The notes below the pieces were generated by a model. That model was not told the origin of the DNA. It saw only the letters and a list, made by a program, of their open reading frames with translations, and searched no databases. Source: Mesorhizobium sp. M00.F.Ca.ET.216.01.1.1 (lineage in GTDB: Bacteria; Pseudomonadota; Alphaproteobacteria; Rhizobiales; Rhizobiaceae). From it: a stretch of 64,000 bases of DNA. Positions 49,684 to 58,935 of this stretch are shown in pieces (position 1 is the first letter of the stretch; every line of letters starts with the position of its first letter). Where the stretch lies: the NCBI RefSeq assembly GCF_004010325.2, contig NZ_SADR02000007.1, positions 186,001 through 250,000 on the forward strand, read 5' to 3'. The translations under genes and the position numbers were made by a program.

Positions 49684-49881
49684 TTACCTTAATCCAAGCG
49701 ATTCGCGAGGCTTGGTTAAGAAACTGTTGATTTTCATAAGCTCTTGCGCAAATGTGCTGCACAGACCAAGACGACACCGGCACGAGGGTAGACTGCCGGA
49801 TCGATCCGAAAAATACCCCATGATGCTCAGGTCCGCCGCATCTCCTGGGTCCGTGGGGTCGGCCGGCCGGCGCTGGCACAT
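49684..49881 (-). CDS. Possible small protein downstream of rpmG
   Basis: A 65-codon frame (MCQRRPADPTDPGDAADLSI onward) has GAGGAGG six bases before its ATG, an unusually good site for noncoding DNA. The product has three cysteines in SLPSCRCRLGLC. It starts about 105 bases beyond the rpmG terminator, so it would need its own promoter. I recognise no family. It lies in the 393-base gap between pleD and rpmG, where otherwise only the terminator is visible. Confidence 0.3.
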   Translation of the reverse strand: MCQRRPADPTDPGDAADLSIMGYFSDRSGSLPSCRCRLGLCSTFAQELMKINSFLTKPRESLGLR

Positions 49882-49987
49882 AGTGGCCTCCTCGTACCGC
49901 TGCCAAACGCCGACCGGCCCCCAAATTTCCCAAATCAGGATCCCATGCAAAGCACCCGGAAGTTTCGGGTTTTTGAGCCTTGAAAAC

Positions 49988-50017
49988 AAAAACGCCGCCC
50001 ACAGGGGCGGCGTTTTT
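49988..50017 (-). terminator. Terminator of rpmG
   Basis: AAAAACGCCGCCC and GGGCGGCGTTTTT face each other around a short loop. On the minus strand the stem is followed by TTTTTGTTTT, a classical intrinsic terminator 23 bases after the rpmG stop. The plus strand also has a T-run, so it can act in both directions. Confidence 0.9.
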
Positions 50018-50039
50018 GGCAGTGAAGCAGGAAACCGGA

Positions 50040-50207
50040 TTACTTGATCTTGGTTTCCTTGAATTCGACGTGCTTCTTGGCGACCGGATCATATTTGCGG
50101 AACGACAGCTTGTCCGTCTTGGTGCGGCTGTTCTTGCTGGTCACGTAGAAGAAACCGGTGTCGGCGGTCGACAGAAGCTTGATCTTGATGTTTGCGGCTT
50201 TGGCCAT
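50040..50207 (-). CDS. rpmG: 50S ribosomal protein L33
   Basis: A 55-residue ribosomal protein: [20 protein letters not shown], then [31 protein letters not shown] and a C-terminal TKIK. It is the cysteine-free form of L33, which does not bind zinc. Start ATG 50207, stop TAA 50042-50040. A strong terminator follows. The 186 bases up to the next gene hold its promoter; I see no clear motif. Confidence 0.95.
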   Translation of the reverse strand: MAKAANIKIKLLSTADTGFFYVTSKNSRTKTDKLSFRKYDPVAKKHVEFKETKIK

Positions 50208-50393
50208 GATATCAGTCCATTAATGTTCGTGGAGTTTTGGCCGCTGGAGCACGGGGAAACACCCGGACGCGGGAAACTTGGCGCGACACATAAAGAACGC
50301 GCCCGGAAAGTCAAGCCCAGCAGCTTTTGGTGTCGGCTCATACTCAAAAGCCGCCGCAAGCATCTGAGCCAACTGGCGACCGGATGTTCCCGG

Positions 50394-50849
50394 TCAGGCT
50401 TGTTCCTTGACCGATGGGGCCCTCTTCCAGTCTCCCGTCGTGTTCCACCACCGGTGCGGGTTGGAGCGGTCGTCGAGGCCCTTGGAGCGGCTGGCGAGCA
50501 GCGGCTGAATGCGGATCACCGGTTCCTCATAACTATGCGCCTGGTAGATCGCCTCGACGACACGGGCGGCCAGCCCTTGGTCATCGGGCAATTCGAATGA
50601 CACCTCGACCGTGCCTGGCCGTTGCCGCAACACCGTCTCGGCACCGGCGGCCGCACTTTCGAGCGGCCTGTAACGTTCGACGCCACCAGCCGACTGGAAC
50701 GCATTGCTGTCATAGTTGCCCATGCCGAGCGGGGTGATGGCAACCACTGCGTCCATGATGCGGTCGACGTCGACGACCGGCGCCTGAAAGCTGACAAGCA
50801 GCAGCAATTCCATCCGCACGGACCTGGTTTCAAAGCCGCTATCGATCAT
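50394..50849 (-). CDS. Stand-alone NIF3/YqfO insert-type (CutA-like) domain protein
   Basis: A 151-residue protein whose core (about 13-120) matches the domain inserted in long NIF3/DUF34 proteins: LLLLVSFQAPVVDVDRIMDA, PLGMGNYDSNAFQSAGGVER, TVEVSFELPDDQ and AIYQAHSYEEPVIRIQPL (the HxYEEP signature). The metal-binding NIF3 halves are absent. AGGGAGACGTCAC precedes ATG 50849. Ferredoxin-like folds of this type are suspected to be regulatory or trimerising. Function unknown. It lies between rpmG and an MFS gene. Confidence 0.75.
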   Translation of the reverse strand: MIDSGFETRSVRMELLLLVSFQAPVVDVDRIMDAVVAITPLGMGNYDSNAFQSAGGVERYRPLESAAAGAETVLRQRPGTVEVSFELPDDQGLAARVVEAIYQAHSYEEPVIRIQPLLASRSKGLDDRSNPHRWWNTTGDWKRAPSVKEQA

Positions 50850-50885
50850 GTGACGTCTCCCTGCTGATGGTACGCAAAAATCAAA

Positions 50886-50930
50886 GTGCTACGGCGTCCT
50901 GCGCATCCCAAAGGACACGCGGCGCTGTAG
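50886..50930. repeat. Single palindromic intergenic repeat
   Basis: GTGCTACGGCGTCC and GGACACGCGGCGCTGTAG are imperfect complements around a short centre. It is the same family as the first palindrome of the composite repeat at 33881-33923, in the opposite orientation. It lies between the MFS and NIF3-like genes. Confidence 0.65.
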
Positions 50931-51010
50931 GGAAGGATTATATAGCCGGGTGCTGCTGACACGGTGATGTCAGCAGTGTCATGCCTTGAGGCGTTTGATT
51001 CGAACTGCGC

Positions 51011-52186
51011 TTAGAGGATTTTTCGGACGAGCCTGACGCCGACCAGCGCGATATAAACAGCGAAGAACAGACCGAGCGACCAGCCGAAGCCGGAGGGGCC
51101 GAAAACGTCCATGCCGATGCCGATCGCCTGTGGGCCAAGCACCATTCCGACGCCATAGCAGAGCACGAAGGCGGCGTTGGCTGAGGCCAGTTCGTGGCCG
51201 GAAAGCTGCGAGCCGAGATGGGCAAGGCCGATCGTATACATGGCTGCCACGACGCCGCCCCATACGAACAGCAGCGCGGCCATCAGGTGCCAGTTCTGCG
51301 CGAACAATGGCATGAAAGCCGTGCCGGCAAACCCGACGGTGGCGCAGGCCAGAAGCAGATGGCGGCGGTCACTGACACGATCGCTGATCATGCCGATCGG
51401 AATCTGCAAGAGCACATTGCCAAGGCCGATCATGGTGAGCAGAAGCGCTGCATCGGCCTCGGAATAGCCGATGCGGTTGCCATAGACCGGAAACAGCGCG
51501 AAGCCGCCGGTCTCGACCGCACCGAACACCAGCACCGCGGCGGTCGCGGTCGGCACCATCCAGATATAGCGCAGGAAATTGCTAGTTTCGCCGTCGGTAA
51601 TGATCGTCGGGCTCTCGTTGCGCGCTGCCAGAACCGGAATGGCCGCCAGCGTCACCAGCGCTATGGTGACGCCGAAGGGCAGGAAGCCGGTGCTGCCCAA
51701 ATGCGCAAACAGCCACGGCCCTGCGGCAAAGCCGAGCGACAGCACGGTGGCGTAGATGCCGAGGACCAGGCCGCGCCGATGCGGCGGCGCCGAGGTGCTG
51801 ATCCAGAATTCCGACAGGATGAACAGAACCGTCAGCGCGATATGCAGCAGGACGCGCAACGGAAACCACATCCAGAAGTCTGGCGCGAAATGGAAGCCGA
51901 CAAAGGCCAGCGCCCCTGCGACGATCATGGCAAGCATCGTCCAGGCGACGCCGAACCGCATAGCGAGCGGGGTGGCAAGCGGCGCGCCAGCAATCGAGGC
52001 TATGCCGGCGACAGCGGTGTTGAGGCCGATCATCGAGGCTGAGTGGCCGCGCGTTTCGAGGATGACGCTGAGCAACGGCATGCCGAGGCCAATGGCGATG
52101 CCGACAACGCTGATCGACGAGATCGCGGCGATCATCGGCAGCCAGTGTACGCGTTCGTCGCCCTGTTGCTGGGTATCGACCGTCAT
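51011..52186 (-). CDS. MFS transporter
   Basis: A 391-residue protein with twelve predicted helices and the conserved GMISDRVSDRRHLLL loop between helices 8 and 9 (motif A-like). The first repeat has GIAIGLGMPLLSVILETRGH and RFGVAWTMLAMIVAG. It resembles the YcaD/UMF2 group. Substrate unknown; drug or metabolite efflux is possible. It starts 16 bases after the Nudix gene stop, so the two are probably co-transcribed. Confidence 0.88.
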   Translation of the reverse strand: MTVDTQQQGDERVHWLPMIAAISSISVVGIAIGLGMPLLSVILETRGHSASMIGLNTAVAGIASIAGAPLATPLAMRFGVAWTMLAMIVAGALAFVGFHFAPDFWMWFPLRVLLHIALTVLFILSEFWISTSAPPHRRGLVLGIYATVLSLGFAAGPWLFAHLGSTGFLPFGVTIALVTLAAIPVLAARNESPTIITDGETSNFLRYIWMVPTATAAVLVFGAVETGGFALFPVYGNRIGYSEADAALLLTMIGLGNVLLQIPIGMISDRVSDRRHLLLACATVGFAGTAFMPLFAQNWHLMAALLFVWGGVVAAMYTIGLAHLGSQLSGHELASANAAFVLCYGVGMVLGPQAIGIGMDVFGPSGFGWSLGLFFAVYIALVGVRLVRKIL

Positions 52187-52202
52187 GAGATGCCTGAATT
52201 AC

Positions 52203-52943
52203 CTATAGAATTTCGCGGACGAAGTGGTTGCGGACAAGCCGATAGAACGGCACGGATCCACCGGGGCGCAGCAGCGGGTCGTCGGCGAGCCGCCTTTCCA
52301 GCTCCTCCAGGATAGTTCTGGTGATATCAGGAATATCGGCCTGCCTGGCCTTGGCAAGCGGTAGCCAGACCAGCTCCTCCAACTCGTTGGTCGGGCCGCT
52401 CTCCGGCAGTTCCACGGCGACATCGCTGCGCCAGGCACTGAGGAAGCGCGTATCGAAACGGCGCACCCGGTTCGGTGGCGTGATGGCGCGCGCTATGAAG
52501 CGCAGCGCTTCCAGCGAGGGCCTTACACCGTACTCGACAAAGCCCTGCCAGCCGTGCCCGGTTGTCGCGAAGGCGCCTTTCTGGCCGATCAGCAGGCCGG
52601 CTTCCTCATAGGTCTCGCGGATCGCCGAAAGCGCAATGGCGCGGGCGCGGGCCGGGCTTGTGCGGCCAACGCCTGCTGTCAGATTCGCTTCTTCCTCAGG
52701 ATGCAGCGCGGCGGCAACGGGAATGCGGCTGTCGGCCGGATCGGTGCGGCCACCGGGAAAGACGAACTTCCCCGGCATGAAAGCGTGACGGGCGTGGCGC
52801 CTGCCCATCAAAACGAGGACCTCATCGCCCTTGCGGTCGAGCAGGATGAGTGTCGCGGCGTCACGCGGCCGTATCGGCCGGGCGTGAAGCGGGATCTCGC
52901 TCAGCCCAACCTTGTCGACTTCCGCCTTGGTCATCCCGTCCAT
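52203..52943 (-). CDS. Nudix hydrolase
   Basis: A 246-residue Nudix protein. The catalytic box is ALSAIRETYEEAGLLIG (RE-x2-EE-x-G), and FVFPGGRTDPADS precedes it. The insert of about 30 residues before the box (PVAAALHPEEEANLTAGVGR) fits the larger 'acyl-CoA/NUDT7-8-19-like' group rather than MutT. Several Met codons are possible; I take 52943 (MDGMTKAEV) since 53012 is TTG and 53000 has no site. Substrate could be a CoA derivative or nucleoside diphosphate. MFS follows. Confidence 0.83.
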   Translation of the reverse strand: MDGMTKAEVDKVGLSEIPLHARPIRPRDAATLILLDRKGDEVLVLMGRRHARHAFMPGKFVFPGGRTDPADSRIPVAAALHPEEEANLTAGVGRTSPARARAIALSAIRETYEEAGLLIGQKGAFATTGHGWQGFVEYGVRPSLEALRFIARAITPPNRVRRFDTRFLSAWRSDVAVELPESGPTNELEELVWLPLAKARQADIPDITRTILEELERRLADDPLLRPGGSVPFYRLVRNHFVREIL

Positions 52944-53021
52944 ACGCTCGACCCAGTGCATGTTGCCCAAAAGTGCGTAGCAGTCTTGGGACAACGACAT
53001 GCATGAAAACAAAGATCTGAA

Positions 53022-53055
53022 GCGCGCCGCGTGAATCCCGTCATATGCGGCGCGC
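53022..53055. terminator. Perfect 9-bp GC inverted repeat between DUF983 and Nudix genes
   Basis: GCGCGCCGC (53022-53030) pairs with GCGGCGCGC (53047-53055), loop 16 bases. On the minus strand it is followed by TTCAGATCTTTGTTTTC, so it may attenuate transcripts coming from topA-rnr-DUF983 before they reach the Nudix gene. Confidence 0.45.
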
Positions 53056-53120
53056 TTTAGCGGAAACTTCTCTCATGCGAAAGTGGCGGTCAGCCATCGC
53101 CGATTGCACCAGCCCCGGTT

Positions 53121-53576
53121 TCAAGCTTCGGGGTGGTGCTCGATCACGTCCGCTTCGCCACCGAAGCCGTGCATATAGAGCGCCCATTGCAAGCCGATGA
53201 CAGCGCCCTTGACCGGCTGCAGCAGTACGACCGCCAGCAGGATGGTCAGCGGCACCCAGATGGCAATATGCTGCCAGGTGGAGAGCGTGGAAGTCGCCTC
53301 GATGCCCATGAAGGCGCCGAGTACGATGTGGCCGACGATGACCACGACGAGATAGGCGGGCAGGTCGTCGGCGCGGTGGTGAAAAAGCTCTTCGCCGCAG
53401 TGATCGCATCTGTCGACGGTCTTGACGAAGGCGCGAAACAGCTTTCCCTCGCCGCAATGCGGGCAGCGGCCGAGCAAGCCGCGCTTCATCGCCGTCCATA
53501 GCGGGCGGGCGACCCGGCCCGAGTTATGTTCGCCGCCGAAAACCTGCTGTTCCAATCCCAGTTCCTTCGGCATCAT
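53121..53576 (-). CDS. DUF983 family membrane protein
   Basis: A 151-residue protein with an N-terminal cytosolic zinc-ribbon-like pair, GRCPHCGEGKLF and DRCDHCGEELFHHRADDLPA, then two helices (YLVVVIVGHIVLGAFMG and HIAIWVPLTILLAVVLLQP). This is the DUF983 pattern found with cytochrome oxidase and rnr genes in alphaproteobacteria. Its start overlaps the rnr stop by four bases, so it is translated after rnr. Function unknown. Confidence 0.88.
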   Translation of the reverse strand: MMPKELGLEQQVFGGEHNSGRVARPLWTAMKRGLLGRCPHCGEGKLFRAFVKTVDRCDHCGEELFHHRADDLPAYLVVVIVGHIVLGAFMGIEATSTLSTWQHIAIWVPLTILLAVVLLQPVKGAVIGLQWALYMHGFGGEADVIEHHPEA

Positions 53577-55888
53577 CGTCTCCTGTTGCGTGGCCCCGGT
53601 CGCGATTGCGACGCGCGGCCCCGCGACTTCTGGCCCTTGGCCTTGTGAAACGACCGTTTGGAGCCGGGCAGCGGCTTCGGGTCGGTCAGCATCTCGAAAC
53701 GCATCGCACCAGCCATGGGCGCCACCTCGATGAGGCGCACCTCGACACGGTCGGCAAGCTGATAGCCCTTGCCGGTGCGTTCTCCGAAAAGCGATCGGGC
53801 TGTTTCGTCGTATATATAGTAATCGCCGTCCAGGCTTGACACCGGAATGAAACCATCTGCGCCATACTGCGGTAATTGGACAAATAGTCCCGATTTGGTG
53901 ACGCCCGAGATGCGCGCGTCGAAGCGGTCGTTGACGCGCTCTGCAAGATAGGCTGCGATCAGCCGGTCGACCGTGTCGCGCTCTGCGGCCATGGCGCGGC
54001 GCTCGGTGGCTGAGATCAGCGCCGAAACCTCTTCCAGCCGCTCCGCCTCATCCTGCGTCAGCCCGCCTGGACCGAAACCGAGTGCAGCTATCAGCCCGCG
54101 ATGCACGATCAGGTCGGCATAGCGGCGGATCGGCGAGGTGAAATGCGCGTAGCGCTTCAGATTGAGGCCAAAATGGCCGATGTTGCTGGGTGAATACTCT
54201 GCCTGCATCTGCGTGCGCAGTACCACCTCGTTGACCAACCCCTCATTGTCGGCGCCGCGTACGCGATCCAGAATGCCGTTGAACTGGTTCGGCCGCATCT
54301 GCGCGCCGCGCGCCAGCGACAGGCCGAGCGTCTGCAGGAACTCGCGCAGCGATTCCTGCTTGGCGAGCGAAGGCGCATCGTGGATACGGTAGACCAGCGC
54401 CTGCCGCTTCGCCTCCAGCGTCTCGGCAGCCGCAACATTGGCCTGGATCATGAACTCTTCGATCAGCTTGTGGGCGTCGAGCCGCTCTGGCACGATGACC
54501 TTATCGACGGTGCCGTCTTCCTTGAGCAGAATTTTCCGCTCTGGCAGTTCGAGCTCGAGCGGCTGGCGTGCCTCACGGCCGCGCTTCACGACGGCGTATG
54601 CATCCCATAGCGGCTTCAGCACCGTATCGAGAATTGGACCGGTCTTGTCGTCCGGCGCGCCGTCGATCGCGGCTTGCGTCTGCGAGTAGGCGAGCTTTGC
54701 CGCCGACTTCATCATGATGCGGTGGAACGAATGCCTGAGCTTGCGGCCGTCGGCTGCGAAAATCATGCGGACTGCCAACGCGGGACGGTCCTGGGCTTCG
54801 CGCAGCGAACAAAGGTCATTGGAGATGCGCTCCGGCAGCATCGGCACGACGCGATCCGGGAAGTAGACCGAATTGCCGCGCTTCAGCGCCTCGCGGTCGA
54901 GCGCGGTGCCATAGCGGACATAAGAGGCGACATCGGCAATCGCCACGGTGACCACCACGCCGCCGGGGTTCTTTTCATCCATGTCAGGTGTGGCGAATAC
55001 CGCATCGTCATGGTCCTTGGCGTCGGCCGGATCGATGGTGACCAGCGGCAGGTCACGCCAGTCCTCGCGGCCGGCGAGCGTCGCCGGCTTGGCCGCGTCC
55101 GCCTCTGCGATGACGTCCGCCGGAAAAATGTGGGGGATATCGTGCGCGTGAATGGCGATCATCGAGACCGCCTTTTCGCTGGTCAGCGACCCCAGCACCG
55201 CCAGCACCTTGGCTCTGGGTAGCCCGTAGCGGGAGGCCCGCGCCGGCTCGACCTCGACCAGATCGCCGTTCTTGGCACCGTTCTGGAATTCCTTGTCGAC
55301 GACCAGTTCAGGCTGGCGCCGTTCTACCGGCTCGATCCGGAACGTGCCGTCCTTCAGCACGCGAAAAACGCCGAGCACGGCTTCGGTGCGCTTCTCGAAG
55401 ATCTTCATTACCCGTCCGGTGTAGGCGGGGCCCGTAGGGTCGTCGGTCGGGAAGGTCTTGGCCAGCACGCGGTCGCCGATGCCGGGTGTCGGGCCGCCGC
55501 CACCACGCGATACGCGAATGGAAACCACGGGCGGCTCGCCGGCGCCGGTGTATTCGGTTGGATGCGCCAGCAGCACGCCATCGCTGTCGCGGCCAAAGAT
55601 ATCGAGCACGGCGACGTGAGGCACCGCGCCGGCACGGGTGAGCCGCTTGCGCTCCTTGGTCAGCAGGCCCTCGTCCTGGAGGTCGCGTAAGATGTCCTTC
55701 AGCCAGATTCGATCCTGGCCGCGCAGCGCAAATGCCTTGGCGATGTCGCGTTTTCCGGAGCGATCCGGATTTTCTGCAATGTAACGCAGGATTTCGTCGC
55801 GGGACGGCCTGTAGTCGTCCCTGACCTTGGCGCGGGTATCGGCGGTGCGCAAATCGCCGTGGCTTCTTCCGGAAATCCTGCGCGCCAC
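53573..55888 (-). CDS. rnr: Ribonuclease R
   Basis: A 771-residue 3'-5' exoribonuclease. It has an N-terminal helix-turn-helix region (EILRYIAENPDRSGKRDIAK), cold-shock domains, then the RNB domain with VTIDPADAKDHDDAVFATPD (catalytic aspartates) and YAHFTSPIRRYADLIVHRGL, then an S1 domain (RFDARISGVTKSGLFVQLPQ). The C-terminus is a basic tail (KGQKSRGRASQSRPGPRNRR). It begins six bases after topA and overlaps DUF983, forming a tight unit. Confidence 0.96.
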   Translation of the reverse strand: MARRISGRSHGDLRTADTRAKVRDDYRPSRDEILRYIAENPDRSGKRDIAKAFALRGQDRIWLKDILRDLQDEGLLTKERKRLTRAGAVPHVAVLDIFGRDSDGVLLAHPTEYTGAGEPPVVSIRVSRGGGGPTPGIGDRVLAKTFPTDDPTGPAYTGRVMKIFEKRTEAVLGVFRVLKDGTFRIEPVERRQPELVVDKEFQNGAKNGDLVEVEPARASRYGLPRAKVLAVLGSLTSEKAVSMIAIHAHDIPHIFPADVIAEADAAKPATLAGREDWRDLPLVTIDPADAKDHDDAVFATPDMDEKNPGGVVVTVAIADVASYVRYGTALDREALKRGNSVYFPDRVVPMLPERISNDLCSLREAQDRPALAVRMIFAADGRKLRHSFHRIMMKSAAKLAYSQTQAAIDGAPDDKTGPILDTVLKPLWDAYAVVKRGREARQPLELELPERKILLKEDGTVDKVIVPERLDAHKLIEEFMIQANVAAAETLEAKRQALVYRIHDAPSLAKQESLREFLQTLGLSLARGAQMRPNQFNGILDRVRGADNEGLVNEVVLRTQMQAEYSPSNIGHFGLNLKRYAHFTSPIRRYADLIVHRGLIAALGFGPGGLTQDEAERLEEVSALISATERRAMAAERDTVDRLIAAYLAERVNDRFDARISGVTKSGLFVQLPQYGADGFIPVSSLDGDYYIYDETARSLFGERTGKGYQLADRVEVRLIEVAPMAGAMRFEMLTDPKPLPGSKRSFHKAKGQKSRGRASQSRPGPRNRRR

Positions 55889-55894
55889 GCCGTC

Positions 55895-58510
55895 CTATCC
55901 CTTTTTCTTGGCCGCCGGTTTTTTGGCAGCAGTGGTTTTTTTGGCAGCTGGGGCCGCCTTGCGGAAGGGTTTTCTGCCGCCATTGCCGCCCTTGGCTTCC
56001 TTCTCGGCAATCAGCGCCATCGCGTCCTCGATCGTCACAGACTGCGGGTCCTTGCCCTTCGGCAGCGTTGCATTGATCTTGCCGAAATTCACATAGGGCC
56101 CGTATTTGCCGTCGCGCACGACGATCTTGCCGCCGCCGGCGGGATGCTCGCCAAGCTCCTTCAGGGCAGCAGGCGTGCCGCCATTGCGGCCGTTCTTGCC
56201 CTTCGCTTGCTTCTCGGCAATCACCGACACGGCGCGATTGAGCCCGATCGAGAACACGTCCTCGATGTTGTCGAGATTGGCATAGGTGCCGTCATGCAGC
56301 ACGAAAGGACCGTAGCGGCCGAGCCCGGCCGAGATCATCTTGCCGGACTCCGGATGCTTGCCGACGTCGCGCGGCAGTGACAGCAAGGCCAACGCCTTCT
56401 CATGATCGATCGAATCGACCGTCCAGCCCTTGGGCAGGCTGGAACGCTTGGCTTCCTTGCCGTCGCCGCGCTGGATATAGGGGCCGAAGCGCCCACTGCG
56501 CAACGTGATCTCCTCGGCCGTGTAAGGGTCCTTGCCGAGCACCTTGGTGCCGTCCTCGCCGTTGCCGTTCTCGCCATTGGGATTGGCGGCGTCGCCAAGC
56601 TGGCGGGTGAACGAGCATTCGGGATAGTTGGAGCAACCGACAAAGGCGCCGAACTTGCCGAGCTTCAGCGACAGGTTGCCGGTGCCGCATTTCGGGCAGA
56701 TGCGCGGATTGGAGCCGTCCTCGCGCGTCGGAAAGACCAGCGGCGCCAGTTCCTCATTGAGCGCGTCGAGCACGTCGGTGACGCGCAACTCCTTGATGTC
56801 GGCGACCGCGCCGGAAAAATCTTTCCAGAAATCGCGCAGCACATCCTTCCAGGCAAGCTTGCCGTCGGAAATCTCGTCGAGTTTTTCCTCGAGCGAGGCG
56901 GTGAAGTCATATTCGACGTAACGTTCGAAGAAGCTTTCAAGGAAGGCCGACAACAGCCGGCCCTTGGCCTGCGGCACCAGCTTGCGCTTGTCGATGGTGA
57001 CATACTCGCGGTCCTCAAGGGTCTTGAGGATCGCCGTGTAGGTCGACGGCCGGCCGATGCCGAGCTCTTCCAGCTTCTTGATCAGCGTGGCTTCCGAATA
57101 GCGCGGCGGCGGTTCGGTGGTGTGCTGGGTGGCGTTGATCGCCTGCCGAGCGAGGTGCTCGCCGGCCAGGATCTCGGGCAGACGGCGGTTCTCTTCGTCT
57201 TCCGCATCCTCGTCCTTCTGCTCGGTGTAGGCGGCAATGAAACCGTCGAAGCGAACAACCGAGCCGACGGCGCGCAGCTCCGCGGTGCGGGCACCGTTGA
57301 CCGCTTCGATCTCGACCGTGGTGCGTTCGATCTCGGCCGGCTGCATCTGGCTGGCTATGGCGCGTTTCCAGATCATCTCGTAGAGCCGCGCCTGGTCGGC
57401 GTCGAGATACTGCCTGACCGAAGCCGGCGAGCGCATGAAATCGGTCGGGCGGATCGCTTCGTGGGCCTCCTGGGCGTTCTTGGCCTTGACGGAATAGAGG
57501 CGGGGCTTTTCCGGCAGGTATCTGGGGCCGAATTCCTTGCCGATCGCATCGCGCGCGGCAGAGATCGCCTCTGGTGCCATCTGCACGCCGTCGGTTCGCA
57601 TATAGGTGATAAGGCCGGTAGCCTCGCCTCCGATGTCCATGCCTTCATAGAGCCGCTGCGCCACCTGCATGGTGCGGTTGGCCGAAAAGCCGAGACGCGA
57701 GGAGGCGGCCTGCTGCAGCGTCGAGGTGGTGAAGGGCGGGCCGGGATTGCGCTTGGTCGGCTTGGCTTCGACCGACAGCGCCTTGAAGGTCGCCCCTTCG
57801 AGCATGGCCTTGATGTCGTCGGCCTGCGCCTTATTGGAAATGTCGAGCTTTTGCAGCTTCTTGCGCTCGAAGGCGGTCAGCCGCGCCTCGAAGCTTTCGT
57901 TGCGCGGCGTGCCGAGGATGGCGGCGATCTGCCAGTACTCCTCGCGGATGAAGCGCTCGATCTCCAATTCGCGATCGCTGACGAGACGCAATGCCACGGA
58001 CTGGACGCGGCCGGCCGAGCGGGCACCCGGCAGCTTGCGCCACAGAACGGGGGAAAGCGTGAAGCCGACCAGATAGTCGAGCGCGCGGCGAGCCAGATAG
58101 GCATCGACCAGCGGCGCGTCGATCTGGCGCGGATTGGCCATCGCTTCCAGCACGGACGACTTGGTGATGGCGTTGAAGACAACGCGGCTGACCGGCTTGT
58201 CCTTCAGAGCGCGCTTCTGCTTCAGCACTTCCAGGACATGCCAGGAGATCGCTTCGCCCTCGCGGTCCGGATCGGTGGCAAGGATCAGGCCGTCGGCGTC
58301 CTTGACCGCCTTGGCGATGTCGGCCAGGCGCTTGCCCGAGGCGGTGTCGACGGCCCAGGACATGGCGAAATCCTCGTCCGGGCGCACCGAGCCGTCCTTG
58401 GCCGGCAGATCGCGGACGTGGCCGAACGAGGCCAGAACCTTATAGTTCTTTCCGAGGTACTTGTTGATTGTCTTCGCCTTGGCCGGCGATTCGACGACGA
58501 CGACGTCCAT
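55895..58510 (-). CDS. topA: DNA topoisomerase I
   Basis: Relaxes negative supercoils; 871 residues. The TOPRIM domain has VVVESPAKAKTINKYLGK and ATDPDREGEAISWH, and the active-site Tyr is in GLITYMRTDG. One C4 zinc finger (CPKCGTGNLSLKLGKFGAFV, then GCSNYPEC) is followed by repeated GxxGPYI/V-type units (GRFGPYIQRGDG, GRYGPFVLHDG, DGKYGPYVNFGK), and a Lys/Ala-rich tail (AAKKTTAAKKPAAKKKG). It is the first gene of topA-rnr-DUF983. In many rhizobia dprA lies directly upstream; it is absent here. Confidence 0.97.
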   Translation of the reverse strand: MDVVVVESPAKAKTINKYLGKNYKVLASFGHVRDLPAKDGSVRPDEDFAMSWAVDTASGKRLADIAKAVKDADGLILATDPDREGEAISWHVLEVLKQKRALKDKPVSRVVFNAITKSSVLEAMANPRQIDAPLVDAYLARRALDYLVGFTLSPVLWRKLPGARSAGRVQSVALRLVSDRELEIERFIREEYWQIAAILGTPRNESFEARLTAFERKKLQKLDISNKAQADDIKAMLEGATFKALSVEAKPTKRNPGPPFTTSTLQQAASSRLGFSANRTMQVAQRLYEGMDIGGEATGLITYMRTDGVQMAPEAISAARDAIGKEFGPRYLPEKPRLYSVKAKNAQEAHEAIRPTDFMRSPASVRQYLDADQARLYEMIWKRAIASQMQPAEIERTTVEIEAVNGARTAELRAVGSVVRFDGFIAAYTEQKDEDAEDEENRRLPEILAGEHLARQAINATQHTTEPPPRYSEATLIKKLEELGIGRPSTYTAILKTLEDREYVTIDKRKLVPQAKGRLLSAFLESFFERYVEYDFTASLEEKLDEISDGKLAWKDVLRDFWKDFSGAVADIKELRVTDVLDALNEELAPLVFPTREDGSNPRICPKCGTGNLSLKLGKFGAFVGCSNYPECSFTRQLGDAANPNGENGNGEDGTKVLGKDPYTAEEITLRSGRFGPYIQRGDGKEAKRSSLPKGWTVDSIDHEKALALLSLPRDVGKHPESGKMISAGLGRYGPFVLHDGTYANLDNIEDVFSIGLNRAVSVIAEKQAKGKNGRNGGTPAALKELGEHPAGGGKIVVRDGKYGPYVNFGKINATLPKGKDPQSVTIEDAMALIAEKEAKGGNGGRKPFRKAAPAAKKTTAAKKPAAKKKG

Positions 58511-58935
58511 GAGGTCTCATATCAGCTGTAATGCGGCAGAAGAATTCCGCTGCGCGCGACGAAATCTCGTTCAATGTGTCGCTCACATGGCCGCGCTTTT
58601 GCATTCGGTCAAGAGGAGGCGCCCAAAATGCAGCCCGCATCGGGAGCACAACCGGAAGGCGCATCATGTAATATACGCAATCCTGGATAAGGAACGTGGA
58701 CTGCCCTGGTCGTTGGACAAGCCAACAATGAAATCCTGGAGAACGGGGGCAAACTCTTCCTGGACATAAGAGAAACATTGATCACGCGCCAGCCCCCGGC
58801 GACGCTCGCGAAGGGCGGCCGGTGAGCGTTCAGCAAAAGAGGTACTTGGGAGAAAGCTGGCCGCTGGGGTGCCTGGAGCAAGGCCCGGCGACCACCCGAT
58901 TTCCCGCCGGCCGGGCGGGACCTCGGCTCAAAGGG
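58511..58935. other. 425-bp gap without a recognisable gene
   Basis: Between topA and the COG4315 gene no frame on either strand has a plausible start, ribosome-binding site and composition. CCCGCC and GGCGGG (about 58903-58919) form a short GC hairpin without a T-run. The stretch must hold the topA promoter. It lies where dprA is found in related chromosomes, so it may mark a deletion or rearrangement point. Confidence 0.5.

Noticed and set aside
56402..58531. 709-codon open frame on the plus strand
   Set aside because: Antisense to topA, with no family features of its own.
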